A stretch of DNA of 64,000 nucleotides from Clostridium merdae (GCF_900176635.1 NZ_FXLN01000002.1:248001-312000), one strand, 5' to 3'. Counted from the stretch's first letter, positions 27,387-36,312 are shown. A program made the numbers and translations. Notes: a model not told the origin generated them from the letters alone.

Positions 27387-28526
27387 TTGACACAAAAGGC
27401 TCAGGATTTTTTAACCGCTCATGAAAAAGAGGCGTACGAACTGCTGAAAACGCTGGCGGCAATCCCTTCTCCCTCCAACCAGGAAGAACAAAGAATGGAG
27501 TTTTGCAGGCATTGGCTAGAAGCCTGCGGGGCACAAGGGGTATATACCGACAGCGCACTCAATGTAATTTGCCCTGTTGGAGTAACCAAAGAGAATCCGG
27601 TGGTTATTTTTTGCGCCCATACCGATGTGGTCTTCCCGGATACCGACCCCCTCCCCGTACGGGAGCATTCTGGTCGGCTATGGGCGCCGGGTGTGGGAGA
27701 CGACACGGCGAATTTGGCGGCGCTGATGCTAACCGCAAAATATGTTATTACCGAGAGGCTTACCCCTTTAAACGGGGTAGGGGTACTGTTTGTTTGTAAT
27801 TCCGGCGAAGAGGGGATGGGCAACCTGAAAGGCTCCCGCAAGCTCTGCGAAGAATATGAGGGGCGTATTCAAGCGTTTTATAGCTTTGACGGCACCATGA
27901 CACATGTGGTGAACCGATCTGTGGGTTCGGAGCGCTTTCGGGTAAGTGTGACAACTAAGGGTGGGCACTCCTATATGGATTTTGGTCGGCCCAATGCCAT
28001 TGCACAGCTGGCGGCTGTTGTGTGCGACCTGTACCAGGTAAAGGTTCCTCTATATGGCAAAACAACCTGCAATGTGGGAACAATAACCGGAGGAACCTCG
28101 GTAAATACCATTGCACAGAATGCAGAAATGCTGTGCGAGTACCGGTCAGACGATGCCCGCGGGCTGCAATATATGAGAGAAGAGTTCGAACGAATTTTCA
28201 CCTCACACCGCAAAAAGGGAGTGGAGCTTACCTTGGAACAGGTCGGGAGCCGACCGGGTGAGGCTCTAACGGAATCTGCTTCCGCAGAACGCGACCGAAT
28301 GGTAAAAAGGGCGGCAGATATTATTGAGCAGGTTACGGGCAAGCGACCCAGCGCCGCTTCCTCTTCCACTGACTGCAACATCCCCTTATCACAGGGGATT
28401 CCCAGTATTTGCTATGGGGCGTACTACGGGAGCGGTGCACATACCAGAGAAGAATATGTAGAAATCGATTCTTTGCCGCTTGGGTATCGGGTTGTAATGG
28501 AAAGCGTGCTGGACTATTTTTTGTAG
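27387..28526 (+). CDS. M20-family metallopeptidase (tripeptidase / carboxypeptidase type)
   Basis: A 379-residue cytoplasmic zinc peptidase. Metal ligands of the M20 family are visible: CAHTDVV (His and the catalytic Asp), GVGDDTANLA (bridging Asp), NSGEEGMGN (catalytic Glu pair), and the C-terminal SGAHTREEY (His). A lid/dimerisation domain lies in the middle. The TTG at 27387 is placed 7-8 bp from GGAGGTG; an ATG at 27383 in another frame opens only 13 codons. It probably hydrolyses imported di- or tripeptides. The exact substrate cannot be read from the sequence. Confidence 0.9.
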   Translation: MTQKAQDFLTAHEKEAYELLKTLAAIPSPSNQEEQRMEFCRHWLEACGAQGVYTDSALNVICPVGVTKENPVVIFCAHTDVVFPDTDPLPVREHSGRLWAPGVGDDTANLAALMLTAKYVITERLTPLNGVGVLFVCNSGEEGMGNLKGSRKLCEEYEGRIQAFYSFDGTMTHVVNRSVGSERFRVSVTTKGGHSYMDFGRPNAIAQLAAVVCDLYQVKVPLYGKTTCNVGTITGGTSVNTIAQNAEMLCEYRSDDARGLQYMREEFERIFTSHRKKGVELTLEQVGSRPGEALTESASAERDRMVKRAADIIEQVTGKRPSAASSSTDCNIPLSQGIPSICYGAYYGSGAHTREEYVEIDSLPLGYRVVMESVLDYFL

Positions 28527-28543
28527 AACCGGGAGATGACGAA

Positions 28544-30004
28544 ATGAAACAAGAATTAAATCTGCATCGTTATCTTGCAGAAATTGATGAGAAAGCAATC
28601 TCGCTCGGTACCTTGAGCGATCAAATATGGGAATACGCAGAAACGCAGTTTGAAGAGTTCCAATCCGCTCAGGCACTCACTGATTTTTTAGAGAAAGAGG
28701 GCTTTGTGGTACAGCGTGGAGCGTTCGAAATAAAGACCGCTTTTACCGCTAGCTATGGTTCGGGAAGCCCTCACATTGGTATTCTGGGAGAGTTCGACGC
28801 GCTCTCCGGACTGAACCAAAGGGCAGGCGTTGTCAGCAAAGAGACAGATAACCCCGATGCAAACGGACATGGCTGCGGCCATAACTTGCTCGGTGTTGGT
28901 TCTGTTGCAGCGGCACTGGCAGTAAAAAAATATTTGGAAGATGGCTTCCCCGGAACAATAACATACTTTGGCTGCCCCGGTGAAGAGGGCGGCTCCGGTA
29001 AGGCGTACATGGCAAGAGCCGGTGCTTTTTCAACGCTGGATTGCGCACTGACATGGCACCCGGCGAGTGTAAATATGGTGTGCCAAAATACTTCTCTGGC
29101 TAATTTTCAGGTACAGTTTACCTTTCACGGAATTAGTGCCCACGCTGCCGGCAGCCCTGAAATGGGGCGCAGCGCACTGGATGCTCTGGAGCTAATGAAT
29201 GTGGGCTCGAACTTTTTGCGGGAGCACATGGTTGAAAAAGCACGAATCCATTATGCAATTACCAACACTGGGGGTTATTCGCCCAACGTGGTACAGAACC
29301 TGGCAAAAGCGATTTATTTGGTACGTGCACCCGAGCAAGAGCAGGCGTATGAGCTGCTCAACCGTGTTAAGAAAATTGCGGAAGGTGCGGCAATGATGAC
29401 GGAAACCACAGTTGAGTACCAATTTATTAAGTCTTGCGCCAACTTTGTATCGAATCAAGTACTCGAGCAGGTTTTATTTGATGCATTTACCGACATCGGC
29501 GCGCCGGAATATACACCGGAGGAATATGAGCTGGCACAGCGTTATGTTGAAACCGCTCCGGAAGGTGCAGACCGCAAATATTTAGAAGCCGTTCAGGAGC
29601 GGATGGACCCCAAGAACAAGCGCTTTTTACTGGAGCGCAAATCAAATGCAATCTATGATTTTATCACGCCTTACGAGCCGTTGCATTTGGTGCGGGTGGA
29701 GGCCGGTTCCACCGATGTAGGCGATGTAAGCTGGATGTGCCCGACGGCACAGCTCTACGCCGCCGCATGGGCGGCCGGAACACCGGGGCATTCGTGGCAG
29801 GTAGTTGCGCAGGGGAAATCGACGCAGGCAAAAAAGGCAATGCTTTTGGCTGGCAGAGTCGTTGCGCTTTCTGCTATGCGACTGATGCAGCAGCCCGAGC
29901 TGCTCGCGCAGGCAAAAGAGGAACACGCACTTGCCCTACAAGGAAAAACGTATATTCCCATTCCGGAAGAGATACATCCGGCTCCACTTAGAACCATGGT
30001 GTAA
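28544..30004 (+). CDS. M20-family amidohydrolase, AbgB-like
   Basis: A 486-residue amidohydrolase resembling the B subunit of p-aminobenzoyl-glutamate hydrolase in length and layout. It has NGHGCGHNLLGVGS near 104-117 (metal ligands), CPGEEGGSGKAYM near 144-156, LTWHPAS and the C-terminal PGHSWQ block. The first Met with a good RBS (GGGAGA, 28531-28536) is 28544; the longer frame lies inside the previous gene. It could release glutamate from aminoacyl-glutamates or other N-acyl amino acids delivered by the transporter. Folate-catabolite use is one option, not established. Confidence 0.88.
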   Translation: MKQELNLHRYLAEIDEKAISLGTLSDQIWEYAETQFEEFQSAQALTDFLEKEGFVVQRGAFEIKTAFTASYGSGSPHIGILGEFDALSGLNQRAGVVSKETDNPDANGHGCGHNLLGVGSVAAALAVKKYLEDGFPGTITYFGCPGEEGGSGKAYMARAGAFSTLDCALTWHPASVNMVCQNTSLANFQVQFTFHGISAHAAGSPEMGRSALDALELMNVGSNFLREHMVEKARIHYAITNTGGYSPNVVQNLAKAIYLVRAPEQEQAYELLNRVKKIAEGAAMMTETTVEYQFIKSCANFVSNQVLEQVLFDAFTDIGAPEYTPEEYELAQRYVETAPEGADRKYLEAVQERMDPKNKRFLLERKSNAIYDFITPYEPLHLVRVEAGSTDVGDVSWMCPTAQLYAAAWAAGTPGHSWQVVAQGKSTQAKKAMLLAGRVVALSAMRLMQQPELLAQAKEEHALALQGKTYIPIPEEIHPAPLRTMV

Positions 30005-30099
30005 TTGCTCGGTGATTTGTGAAGCTAGAAAGTACCAAGCACTTTGGAGTGTTTTTGTGGTATTTCGAGAGAAGTTATGGAGGAAAGAGGGAGTGGCTA

Positions 30100-30753
30100 A
30101 TGAAGCCTATTGTTATTACGGTTGCCCGCGGTTTTGGAACGGGTGGGCGCGAAATGGCCGCAAGACTGGCTGACCGTTTGGGGATTCACAGCTACGCCAA
30201 CCGTATTTTAACGCTTGCGTCCCAGTACAGCGGCAGAGATGAGCACGATTTTGTTGAGGTAGATGAACGCCTGCGGTATGGTTACCTGCGCCAACAATTG
30301 ATGTCTCTGCAAAAGCGGCTGACTCCATTGCCGTATACTCATCCGTTTGAGTCAGATGACCGCCTGTTTGAGTTTCAAAGTAAAATCATTCAAGAGCTGG
30401 CACGTACGGAAAGCTGTGTAATCGTTGGGAAATGTGCGGACTATGTTCTGCGCGATTATGATCATGTGCTAAGTGTGTATGTGGAGGCTCGCCGGTTATA
30501 TTGTGTAGACCGCGTAATGAAAACCATGAATGTAACCGAGGCAGAGGCACATAGCCTAATTGCCAAAACGGATAAATATCGCGCCGAATATTACAAGTAT
30601 TACACAGGTGGTAATTATTGGACGAATCCGGTGAATTATGATTTAACGCTCAACAGCGGACGGTGGAGTATCGACCAATGTGTAGAGCTAATTGTACAGG
30701 CGCTGCAAATCAAGTTTGGCGACGACTGCAAAAGTGCTTTCCCTTCCCTATAA
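30100..30753 (+). CDS. Cytidylate-kinase-like P-loop protein
   Basis: A 217-residue protein of the cytidylate kinase-like family (often found outside the cmk context in Clostridia). The N-terminal MKPIVITVARGFGTGG is a glycine-rich nucleotide-binding loop that differs from the canonical GxxGxGK form, followed by GREMAARLADRLG. VIVGKCADYVLRDYD resembles the switch region. The ATG at 30100 follows GAGGGAGTGG. It is the last gene of the peptide operon, 95 bp after the AbgB-like gene, and its link to peptide use is unclear. True CMP kinase activity is uncertain. Confidence 0.82.
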   Translation: MKPIVITVARGFGTGGREMAARLADRLGIHSYANRILTLASQYSGRDEHDFVEVDERLRYGYLRQQLMSLQKRLTPLPYTHPFESDDRLFEFQSKIIQELARTESCVIVGKCADYVLRDYDHVLSVYVEARRLYCVDRVMKTMNVTEAEAHSLIAKTDKYRAEYYKYYTGGNYWTNPVNYDLTLNSGRWSIDQCVELIVQALQIKFGDDCKSAFPSL

Positions 30754-30761
30754 TACTAATG

Positions 30762-30801
30762 AAAAGACGAGAAGAACGGTTCTGTTTTCTCGTCTTTTTT
30801 C
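30762..30801 (+). terminator. Intrinsic terminator of the peptide operon
   Basis: AAAAGACGAGAA pairs with TTCTCGTCTTTT around a 12-nt loop, followed by a T-run, 9 bp after the last stop codon. Confidence 0.92.
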
Positions 30802-30826
30802 TTTATATATGGAATTTGAAGAGAGC

Positions 30827-30855
30827 TTGACATTCCCTTTCGGATTTGTTACGCT
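30827..30855 (+). promoter_or_regulatory. Probable promoter of the AraC-type regulator gene
   Basis: TTGACA at 30827-30832 is perfect; TACGCT at 30850-30855 is a weak -10 at 17 bp. The predicted start point near 30862 falls inside the palindrome at 30860-30875, so a bound repressor would block initiation. Confidence 0.5.
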
Positions 30856-30859
30856 TTGG

Positions 30860-30875
30860 GTTAGATTAAGCTAAC
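30860..30875. promoter_or_regulatory. Palindromic operator GTTAGATTAAGCTAAC
   Basis: Inverted repeat GTTAG-N6-CTAAC upstream of the AraC gene. The same architecture, with the same central TTAA, recurs at 32019-32034 before the next gene. The TTAG...CTAA ends resemble binding sites of DtxR/MntR-type metal-dependent repressors. Confidence 0.6.
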
Positions 30876-30948
30876 ATGTTAAGAGATGTTTTGCTCTTAC
30901 ACTTTATAAGCAACATAGCGTGGTCTCGTAAGATAGGAGGGGATTTTC

Positions 30949-31941
30949 TTGCGTAGTATGGAAGAATTCGAATTGGCTCACCCAGATTACATCACGGTGG
31001 ATTACGAGCCGGATTGCACCGTTTACCGCATGAGTAATATCGGCGGCGTGGGCACCATGACAAGCTATGAGGTATTTGAGGGTGTGGAGCTGATTTATAA
31101 CGACTTTCATTCACCCTATTGTGTTTCTGGAAAAGGTGTTTCCTCCCATTTAATGGAGATAAACCATTGCCGAATGGGTCGTTTTGAATGTGATTTAATG
31201 GATGGAACCTGCGTTTACCTGGAAGAGGGGGATTTGTCGGTTAATATGCTAGCCAATCAAACAAAAAATCCTTGTTTCCCGTTGGAGCGCTACAATGGGG
31301 TATCTATTATGATTGACCTTGTTCGCGCGGAGCACTCTATCTCACAGGTTCTTAAAGATATATCTATCGATTTATATTCATTGCGAGAAAAGCTGTGCAA
31401 TGGCAATGGATATCGGTGCTTTATTATGCGTGCCACCGATTCCATTCAGCATATTTTCTCGGAGCTGTATACCGTGCAGGATTCCGTAAAATTTGGTTAT
31501 TTTAAGCTCAAGGTATTGGAGCTTTTGCTGTTTCTCAGTGTACTTAACCCGGAGGAGCACTTGGATACTCCTCGATACTTTGAGAAAAAACAAGTGGAAT
31601 GTGTGAAGCGCATTAAAAATCACATGGTTTGCCACCCAGAGTCCCACTTCACTTTAGTAGAGCTCTCCGAGCAATTTGAGCTGCCTTTAACCACCATGAA
31701 GCAGTGCTTTAAGGGGGTATATGGTACCTCAATTTATGCGTATATGCGTTCTTATCGCATGCAGCGCGCGGCTGTTTTGTTGTGCCAGGGCAACGAGAGT
31801 GTTTCTTCCGTAGCATGGAGGCTTGGGTATGTAAACGCAAGTAAATTCGCCTCGGCATTTAAAAAGGAGATGGGTTCCTCCCCTATGGAATACCGAAAAA
31901 AACACCGACTTTATGGAGCAAAAATTGTCTATGTGGAGTAG
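30949..31941 (+). CDS. AraC-family transcriptional regulator
   Basis: A 330-residue regulator with a C-terminal pair of helix-turn-helix motifs (SHFTLVELSEQFELPLTT and ESVSSVAWRLGYVNASKF) and a large N-terminal region containing GRFECDLMDG and LEEGDLSVNML, similar to the sensor half of PchR-like AraC regulators. The TTG at 30949 is preceded by TAGGAGGGG; an ATG three codons later is possible. PchR-like members are commonly tied to iron or siderophore control, which agrees with the operator found upstream, but the ligand is unknown. Confidence 0.9.
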   Translation: MRSMEEFELAHPDYITVDYEPDCTVYRMSNIGGVGTMTSYEVFEGVELIYNDFHSPYCVSGKGVSSHLMEINHCRMGRFECDLMDGTCVYLEEGDLSVNMLANQTKNPCFPLERYNGVSIMIDLVRAEHSISQVLKDISIDLYSLREKLCNGNGYRCFIMRATDSIQHIFSELYTVQDSVKFGYFKLKVLELLLFLSVLNPEEHLDTPRYFEKKQVECVKRIKNHMVCHPESHFTLVELSEQFELPLTTMKQCFKGVYGTSIYAYMRSYRMQRAAVLLCQGNESVSSVAWRLGYVNASKFASAFKKEMGSSPMEYRKKHRLYGAKIVYVE

Positions 31942-32018
31942 AACAAGCTAGTTTTGCAGAGTATAATCATCTTCTGAAAGAGTTGCGCGCATATTGCGTG
32001 CCATTTCTTACCTCGCGA

Positions 32019-32034
32019 GTTAGTTTAACCTAAC
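32019..32034. promoter_or_regulatory. Palindromic operator GTTAGTTTAACCTAAC
   Basis: Second copy of the GTTAG-N6-CTAAC palindrome, 37 bp before the start of the GLUG lipoprotein gene. It agrees with the first copy at 14 of 16 positions, and the two differences are a symmetric pair. Joint control of both genes by one regulator is the natural reading. Confidence 0.65.
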
Positions 32035-32070
32035 TTTAGAGATGAGAATCTAGAAAGATGGAGGAAGATT

Positions 32071-33339
32071 ATGAATAAAGAAACACAGATGAGGGTGACA
32101 CCTAACCTTAAGAAGAGAAGTCTTGCACTTGCCTGCGCGTTAATGCTATCTATTTCTATGTTTACCGGCTGCCAGGGCCAGCAGCAAAACCAGGTGAAAT
32201 CGGTACAAACGTCGTCAACTACCACAAAAGCGGAGGGCTTTGCCGGTGGAAGCGGAACGGTAAGTGACCCATGGATAATTAAGACGGCAGAGCAATTGAA
32301 TCTGGTAAAGGAATCGCTTACCAGCAGCTATGTGCTGGCAGCAGATATTGATTTGTCATCCATAAAAAGCTTTGACCCCATTGGTACTTTTGCACCCAAA
32401 TCGGACAAAGAAGAGGATGCGGAGACCCCAAACGATGCTGCAGCGTTTAGTGGTACGTTTGATGGAGCGGGGTATAAAATCTCAAACGTAACGATTAGCG
32501 ACAAGTACGAAAATGGGGTTGGCCTGTTTGGTTGCATTAGCGGTGAGAATGCACAGCTAAAGAATGTAACAGTTGAGAACATAGTTGTTCCGGCATCTCA
32601 AATGTATGTAGGCGGCTTGGTTGGCTATGCAAACGGAAAAGAGCTAAACGGTTTGAATCTTCGTGGAGATAGCCGTGTGACCGGTCACTTTTTGGTGGGC
32701 GGTATCGTTGGTGCAAGCCATGCGGGCATTAAAGACTGCAAGGCAAGCGGTACGGTAATCCTCAGCGGAGATAACACACAGGGGGCGGGCTTAATCGTTG
32801 GTGGAGCAGAGGATTGCAATGTAGAAAACTGCGAAGCTACCGGAACAGTAGAAGCTAAGGGTACGGGTTGTTATAGCATTGGCGGGTTAGCTGGGTGCTT
32901 TCACAACAGTGAGTATGCAAAAAATTGCTCAGTGGATTCCGTTACAATTATTGCCGGTGAAAAAAGTTCGTTAATCGGTGGACTAACAGGGCATGCCGGA
33001 ACAACGAACGGCGCAGCGACTCAAATTACCAACTGCAAAGCAAAGGATTTTACCATTCATGCAGCAGAGACGGCAAACCGAATTGGCGGTATCGTTGGCG
33101 GTGGGTTTTATCTAAATGCTTACAGTAAGTATTACGCAGAGCCCACCATGTACGACGTAATAGGCTGCACCGTCTCTGGTAAAATAGACGGCGGTAAATA
33201 TGTAGGTACGGTCGCCGGATACGTACACAATAATGCAGTTGTAAAAGATTGCAGCGCACAGGTTCTTATAAACGGGAAATCCAGTGCAGAAGAAATTGGC
33301 GCGGATTACGGAACATGGAAAGAAATTAGTGCTCTTTAA
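32071..33339 (+). CDS. Secreted lipoprotein with GLUG-type repeats
   Basis: A 422-residue cell-surface protein. The signal peptide ends MFTGCQG, giving a lipidated Cys. After a linker and the GTVSDPWIIKTAEQLNLV block, which opens this class of beta-helix proteins, there are six glycine-rich repeats of about 40 residues, such as YVGGLVGYANG, LVGGIVGASHAG, YSIGGLAGC, LIGGLTGHAG and RIGGIVGGG. Each carries cysteines at regular places (DCKA, NCEA, NCSV, NCKA, DCSA). GLUG repeats occur in adhesins and surface peptidases; no enzyme domain is present here. RBS GATGGAGGAAG supports the start. Confidence 0.88.
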   Translation: MNKETQMRVTPNLKKRSLALACALMLSISMFTGCQGQQQNQVKSVQTSSTTTKAEGFAGGSGTVSDPWIIKTAEQLNLVKESLTSSYVLAADIDLSSIKSFDPIGTFAPKSDKEEDAETPNDAAAFSGTFDGAGYKISNVTISDKYENGVGLFGCISGENAQLKNVTVENIVVPASQMYVGGLVGYANGKELNGLNLRGDSRVTGHFLVGGIVGASHAGIKDCKASGTVILSGDNTQGAGLIVGGAEDCNVENCEATGTVEAKGTGCYSIGGLAGCFHNSEYAKNCSVDSVTIIAGEKSSLIGGLTGHAGTTNGAATQITNCKAKDFTIHAAETANRIGGIVGGGFYLNAYSKYYAEPTMYDVIGCTVSGKIDGGKYVGTVAGYVHNNAVVKDCSAQVLINGKSSAEEIGADYGTWKEISAL

Positions 33340-33420
33340 TAGGCACTAGGGGTTGCATAGTAATTCTAACTCGTTCCTATAAGAGAGAAAAAGGATCCGC
33401 AAATAGCAGAAATAATAAGC

Positions 33421-33462
33421 AAAGAACCCTTTCAGTTTGTGTAATATTGGAGGGGTTCTTTC
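33421..33462 (+). terminator. Intrinsic terminator after the GLUG lipoprotein gene
   Basis: AAAGAACCC and GGGTTCTTT pair around an AT-rich loop, followed by TCTCTTAT. It closes the AraC/GLUG region about 80 bp after the stop codon. Confidence 0.75.
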
Positions 33463-33597
33463 TCTTATAAATAAGTAGTAGCTACTAGATAAAATGTTCG
33501 GTTTTTCAGATATTTTGAATAGGATTTAAAACCTGATATTCACTCTTAATGGTGGAAGATATATATAATTCTATATACATTTTCTGGTAAAGCGTAG

Positions 33598-35400
33598 ATG
33601 TTTTTCAATTCTAATGATATAATCTATGGAAATGGGCAACGAGGAGTGACGGAATGGATGAAGTCGGATAATTCTTTGCTTGAAATACTCAGGGGAGGAT
33701 ATATTAAGCCGGTTTATCAGCCGATTGCCTCTTTAAAGGATGGCAGTATTTTGGGGTATGAAGCGCTTAGTCGCATTTCTCTCCCCGGTTGTGAAGTAAA
33801 TATAGAAGAACTGTTTGACATAGCAACATCTACACAAAGGCAGTGGGAGTTAGAGCGCCTTTGCCGCGTTCAGGCACTCAAAAATGCCGTAGACAAACCG
33901 GTTGGCACTCGGCTTTTTTTAAATGTAGATCCCAATATAATATATGACTCAGAATTTATACGTGGCTTTACCAGCCAAACACTGCTAAGGTTTGGCATTA
34001 ACCCCGAAGAAGTCATTTTTGAAATTACAGAAAAAAGTGCGGTAAGCACCATTCCAATATTTATATCCTCAATAGAACACTATCAAAAACAAAAGTTTCA
34101 AATAGCTATTGATGATTTTGGCTCTGGATATTCAGGGTTAGTGCGTATTTGCTCTTTCTCACCCAATTACTTAAAAGTTGATATGGGCATTGTGAGAGAT
34201 ATTCATAAAGATAGCAGAAAAAAATCGGTGATGCTTGGAATTGTAAAGTTCTGCAAAGAGGCCGGCATTCGTGTTATTGCAGAGGGAATTGAAAACAGAG
34301 AAGAGCTCGCCACGTTAATACAAATTGGTGTTGATTACGGGCAGGGTTTCTTCCTCGCAAGACCAAATGAGAAATTTCAGCGGTTAAGCGGTGAAATAAA
34401 AGTACTGATAAAGCAAACAAGAGCCGATTCCTTTAGCCTTCGCAACAAAGGGCTGGTGCTTGGGCACGTGGGTACAATCTGCAATAAAAAAAAGGGCTTG
34501 CCGGAAGATACTCCCGCTCTTACTGTTTACCGTGATATGTGCGCAGATCCCGCATTAACAGAGGTTTGTATTTTAAACCATGATGGTACTGTGTGCGGGC
34601 TTTTAACTCGCCAGTATTTGCTGGGAAAATTCAGTGGCCAGTACGGCTACAATATGTATTACCGCAAAACAGTGAAGGAGCTAATACGCGATGATTTTTT
34701 ATCGGTAGATTCCGCAACCCCCATAGACGATGTGGCGGCACAGGCGATGGAGCGGGAACAGAAGAATGTGTATGATGCAGTGGTCATTACTGAAGGCAAG
34801 CAGTACCTTGGTATTGTAACGGTTCGGGATTTACTGAACACGGCAATTCAAATACGGGTAAAAAACGCAGCGGAAGCGAATCCCCTTACGGGCCTGCCGG
34901 GCAGCAATGCCATTTACAGCGCAATGGAAGAGCTGATAACGGATGAGCGACCCTGTGCCATTATCTATTTGGATTTGAATCATTTTAAGGCATATAATGA
35001 TGCGTACGGCTTTTCTTGTGGAGATGATATGCTTCGGCTGATGGCTCAAACCATGAACCGATGCTGCTCAGCAGCCGACTTTAAGGGACATATTGGGGGA
35101 GATGACTTTATGATTCTTACCCACAATACGGAAAAGGTCAAAGAGCTGTGTAATCGTATTATTTTCACTTTCTCAAAAGAAATACAGCCCCTTTACTCTA
35201 GGGAGGATTGGGAACGTGGGTATATTGTTGCGAAAAACCGGAATGGATTTTCCGAAAACTTCCCCATTGTAACCATTTCAATCGCTGCGGTGACCAATTC
35301 AGAAATCAATTTTTCAAATACAGAGCTTTTATCCAATACTGTTGCACTTGCAAAAAAGAAAAGTAAGGAGCAGACGGGTAACTCTATTGTCATTCTATAA
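33598..35400 (+). CDS. Cyclic-di-GMP protein: EAL, CBS pair and GGDEF domains
   Basis: A 600-residue cytoplasmic protein. Residues about 30-270 are an EAL phosphodiesterase with all key motifs kept: YEALSR (E55), NVDPN, FEITEK, AIDDFGSGYSG, LKVDMG, AEGIE and GQGFFLARP. Residues about 290-415 hold a CBS pair, and about 430-590 a GGDEF domain whose active site reads GGDDF at 500-504. The EAL part should break down c-di-GMP; the altered GGDEF may be inactive or only sense GTP. An in-frame ATG at 33658 behind GAGGAG is a plausible alternative start, as 33598 has no clear RBS. It may tune the pilus system at the left of the window. Confidence 0.9.
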   Translation: MFFNSNDIIYGNGQRGVTEWMKSDNSLLEILRGGYIKPVYQPIASLKDGSILGYEALSRISLPGCEVNIEELFDIATSTQRQWELERLCRVQALKNAVDKPVGTRLFLNVDPNIIYDSEFIRGFTSQTLLRFGINPEEVIFEITEKSAVSTIPIFISSIEHYQKQKFQIAIDDFGSGYSGLVRICSFSPNYLKVDMGIVRDIHKDSRKKSVMLGIVKFCKEAGIRVIAEGIENREELATLIQIGVDYGQGFFLARPNEKFQRLSGEIKVLIKQTRADSFSLRNKGLVLGHVGTICNKKKGLPEDTPALTVYRDMCADPALTEVCILNHDGTVCGLLTRQYLLGKFSGQYGYNMYYRKTVKELIRDDFLSVDSATPIDDVAAQAMEREQKNVYDAVVITEGKQYLGIVTVRDLLNTAIQIRVKNAAEANPLTGLPGSNAIYSAMEELITDERPCAIIYLDLNHFKAYNDAYGFSCGDDMLRLMAQTMNRCCSAADFKGHIGGDDFMILTHNTEKVKELCNRIIFTFSKEIQPLYSREDWERGYIVAKNRNGFSENFPIVTISIAAVTNSEINFSNTELLSNTVALAKKKSKEQTGNSIVIL

Positions 35401-35403
35401 AAA

Positions 35404-35456
35404 GAACAGCCTCTAATACCGGGAATTGTTTTTCCTTCGGTTTAGAGGCTGTTTTT
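35404..35456. terminator. Bidirectional terminator between the EAL gene and folD
   Basis: AACAGCCTCTAA pairs with TTAGAGGCTGTT across an internal loop, with T-runs on both strands. The genes are convergent. Confidence 0.85.
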
Positions 35457-36312
35457 AAATGAGCGGCATGGTTCGTTTGGCTGCTTCAATCACATGCTTT
35501 GCCAATATGGTAGTGGTAACGGTGCCTACCCCGCCCGGTACCGGAGAAAGTGCTGCAGCCACTGCGTTTGCCGCTTCAAAATCTACATCGCCGTAAAGGC
35601 GACCGTCAGCACCAACGGTTACGCCAACATCTAAGATTACCTGCCCGGGAGAAAGGCAGCTTTCATTAATAAGGGAACGCGCCCCTGCCGCTGCAATAAT
35701 AATCTCGGCCCGGCGGCATTCTGATGGCAGGTCTACGGTATCTATGTGGCAGAGGGTCACCGTAGCGCCTCGCGCCAGTAGCATCATGGCCACGGGGCGG
35801 CCAATCACAAGGCTGGCACCTACCACAACCGCTCGTTTTCCCCGTAGGGGAATCCCGCAATAATCGAGAATATCGATGCAGGCTTGGGCCGTGCAGGGTG
35901 GGAACCCTTGCGCAACACCGGTAAAGACACCGTACAACGAAAGGCTCGTTACACCGTCAACATCCTTTTCACAGCACAATGTGTCGCGAATCGCACGGTC
36001 ATCCAAATGTGCTGGGAATGGCCTTAGGAGTAGAACGCCATGCACACTGGGCGCGTGATTGAGTGCTTCAATAACCTCAAGCACCTCGTTTAACGAGCTG
36101 CTCTGCGGCAGTATAAGTGCCTGCACTGCAATTCCAAGCTTTTCGCAACGCTTGGTTGCGCCCGCTTGGTACGCAGCAGATTCCGGTTGATCACCCACAC
36201 GCACAATGGCCAGAGTGGGGGTACAGCCCTTCTCCTTTAACAAAGCGGTTTCTTGCTTCAGAGTGCCGTTCATAGATGTAACGATTTCTTTTCCTGCGAT
36301 GATTCGAGCCAT
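35455..36312 (-). CDS. folD: Methylenetetrahydrofolate dehydrogenase / methenyl-THF cyclohydrolase FolD
   Basis: FolD oxidises 5,10-methylene-THF to methenyl-THF and hydrolyses it to 10-formyl-THF. The 285-residue protein has the usual length. Family motifs are VGDQPESAAYQAG (about 37-49, with the general-base region, although the usual Tyr-x-x-x-Lys is YQAGATKRC), GVLLLRPFPAHLD in place of the common LPLP loop, and VVVGASLVIGRPVAMML and PVPGGVGTVTTTIL for NADP binding and the C-terminal signature. The loop change LRPFP is slightly unusual. RBS AGGAGG precedes the ATG. Confidence 0.94.
   Translation of the reverse strand: MARIIAGKEIVTSMNGTLKQETALLKEKGCTPTLAIVRVGDQPESAAYQAGATKRCEKLGIAVQALILPQSSSLNEVLEVIEALNHAPSVHGVLLLRPFPAHLDDRAIRDTLCCEKDVDGVTSLSLYGVFTGVAQGFPPCTAQACIDILDYCGIPLRGKRAVVVGASLVIGRPVAMMLLARGATVTLCHIDTVDLPSECRRAEIIIAAAGARSLINESCLSPGQVILDVGVTVGADGRLYGDVDFEAANAVAAALSPVPGGVGTVTTTILAKHVIEAAKRTMPLI

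Noticed and set aside
27383..27424. 13-codon frame (ATG at 27383) overlapping the start of the first M20 peptidase
   Set aside because: Spacing from GGAGGTG is too short and the TTG at 27387 explains the RBS better; no leader-peptide pattern such as repeated codons.
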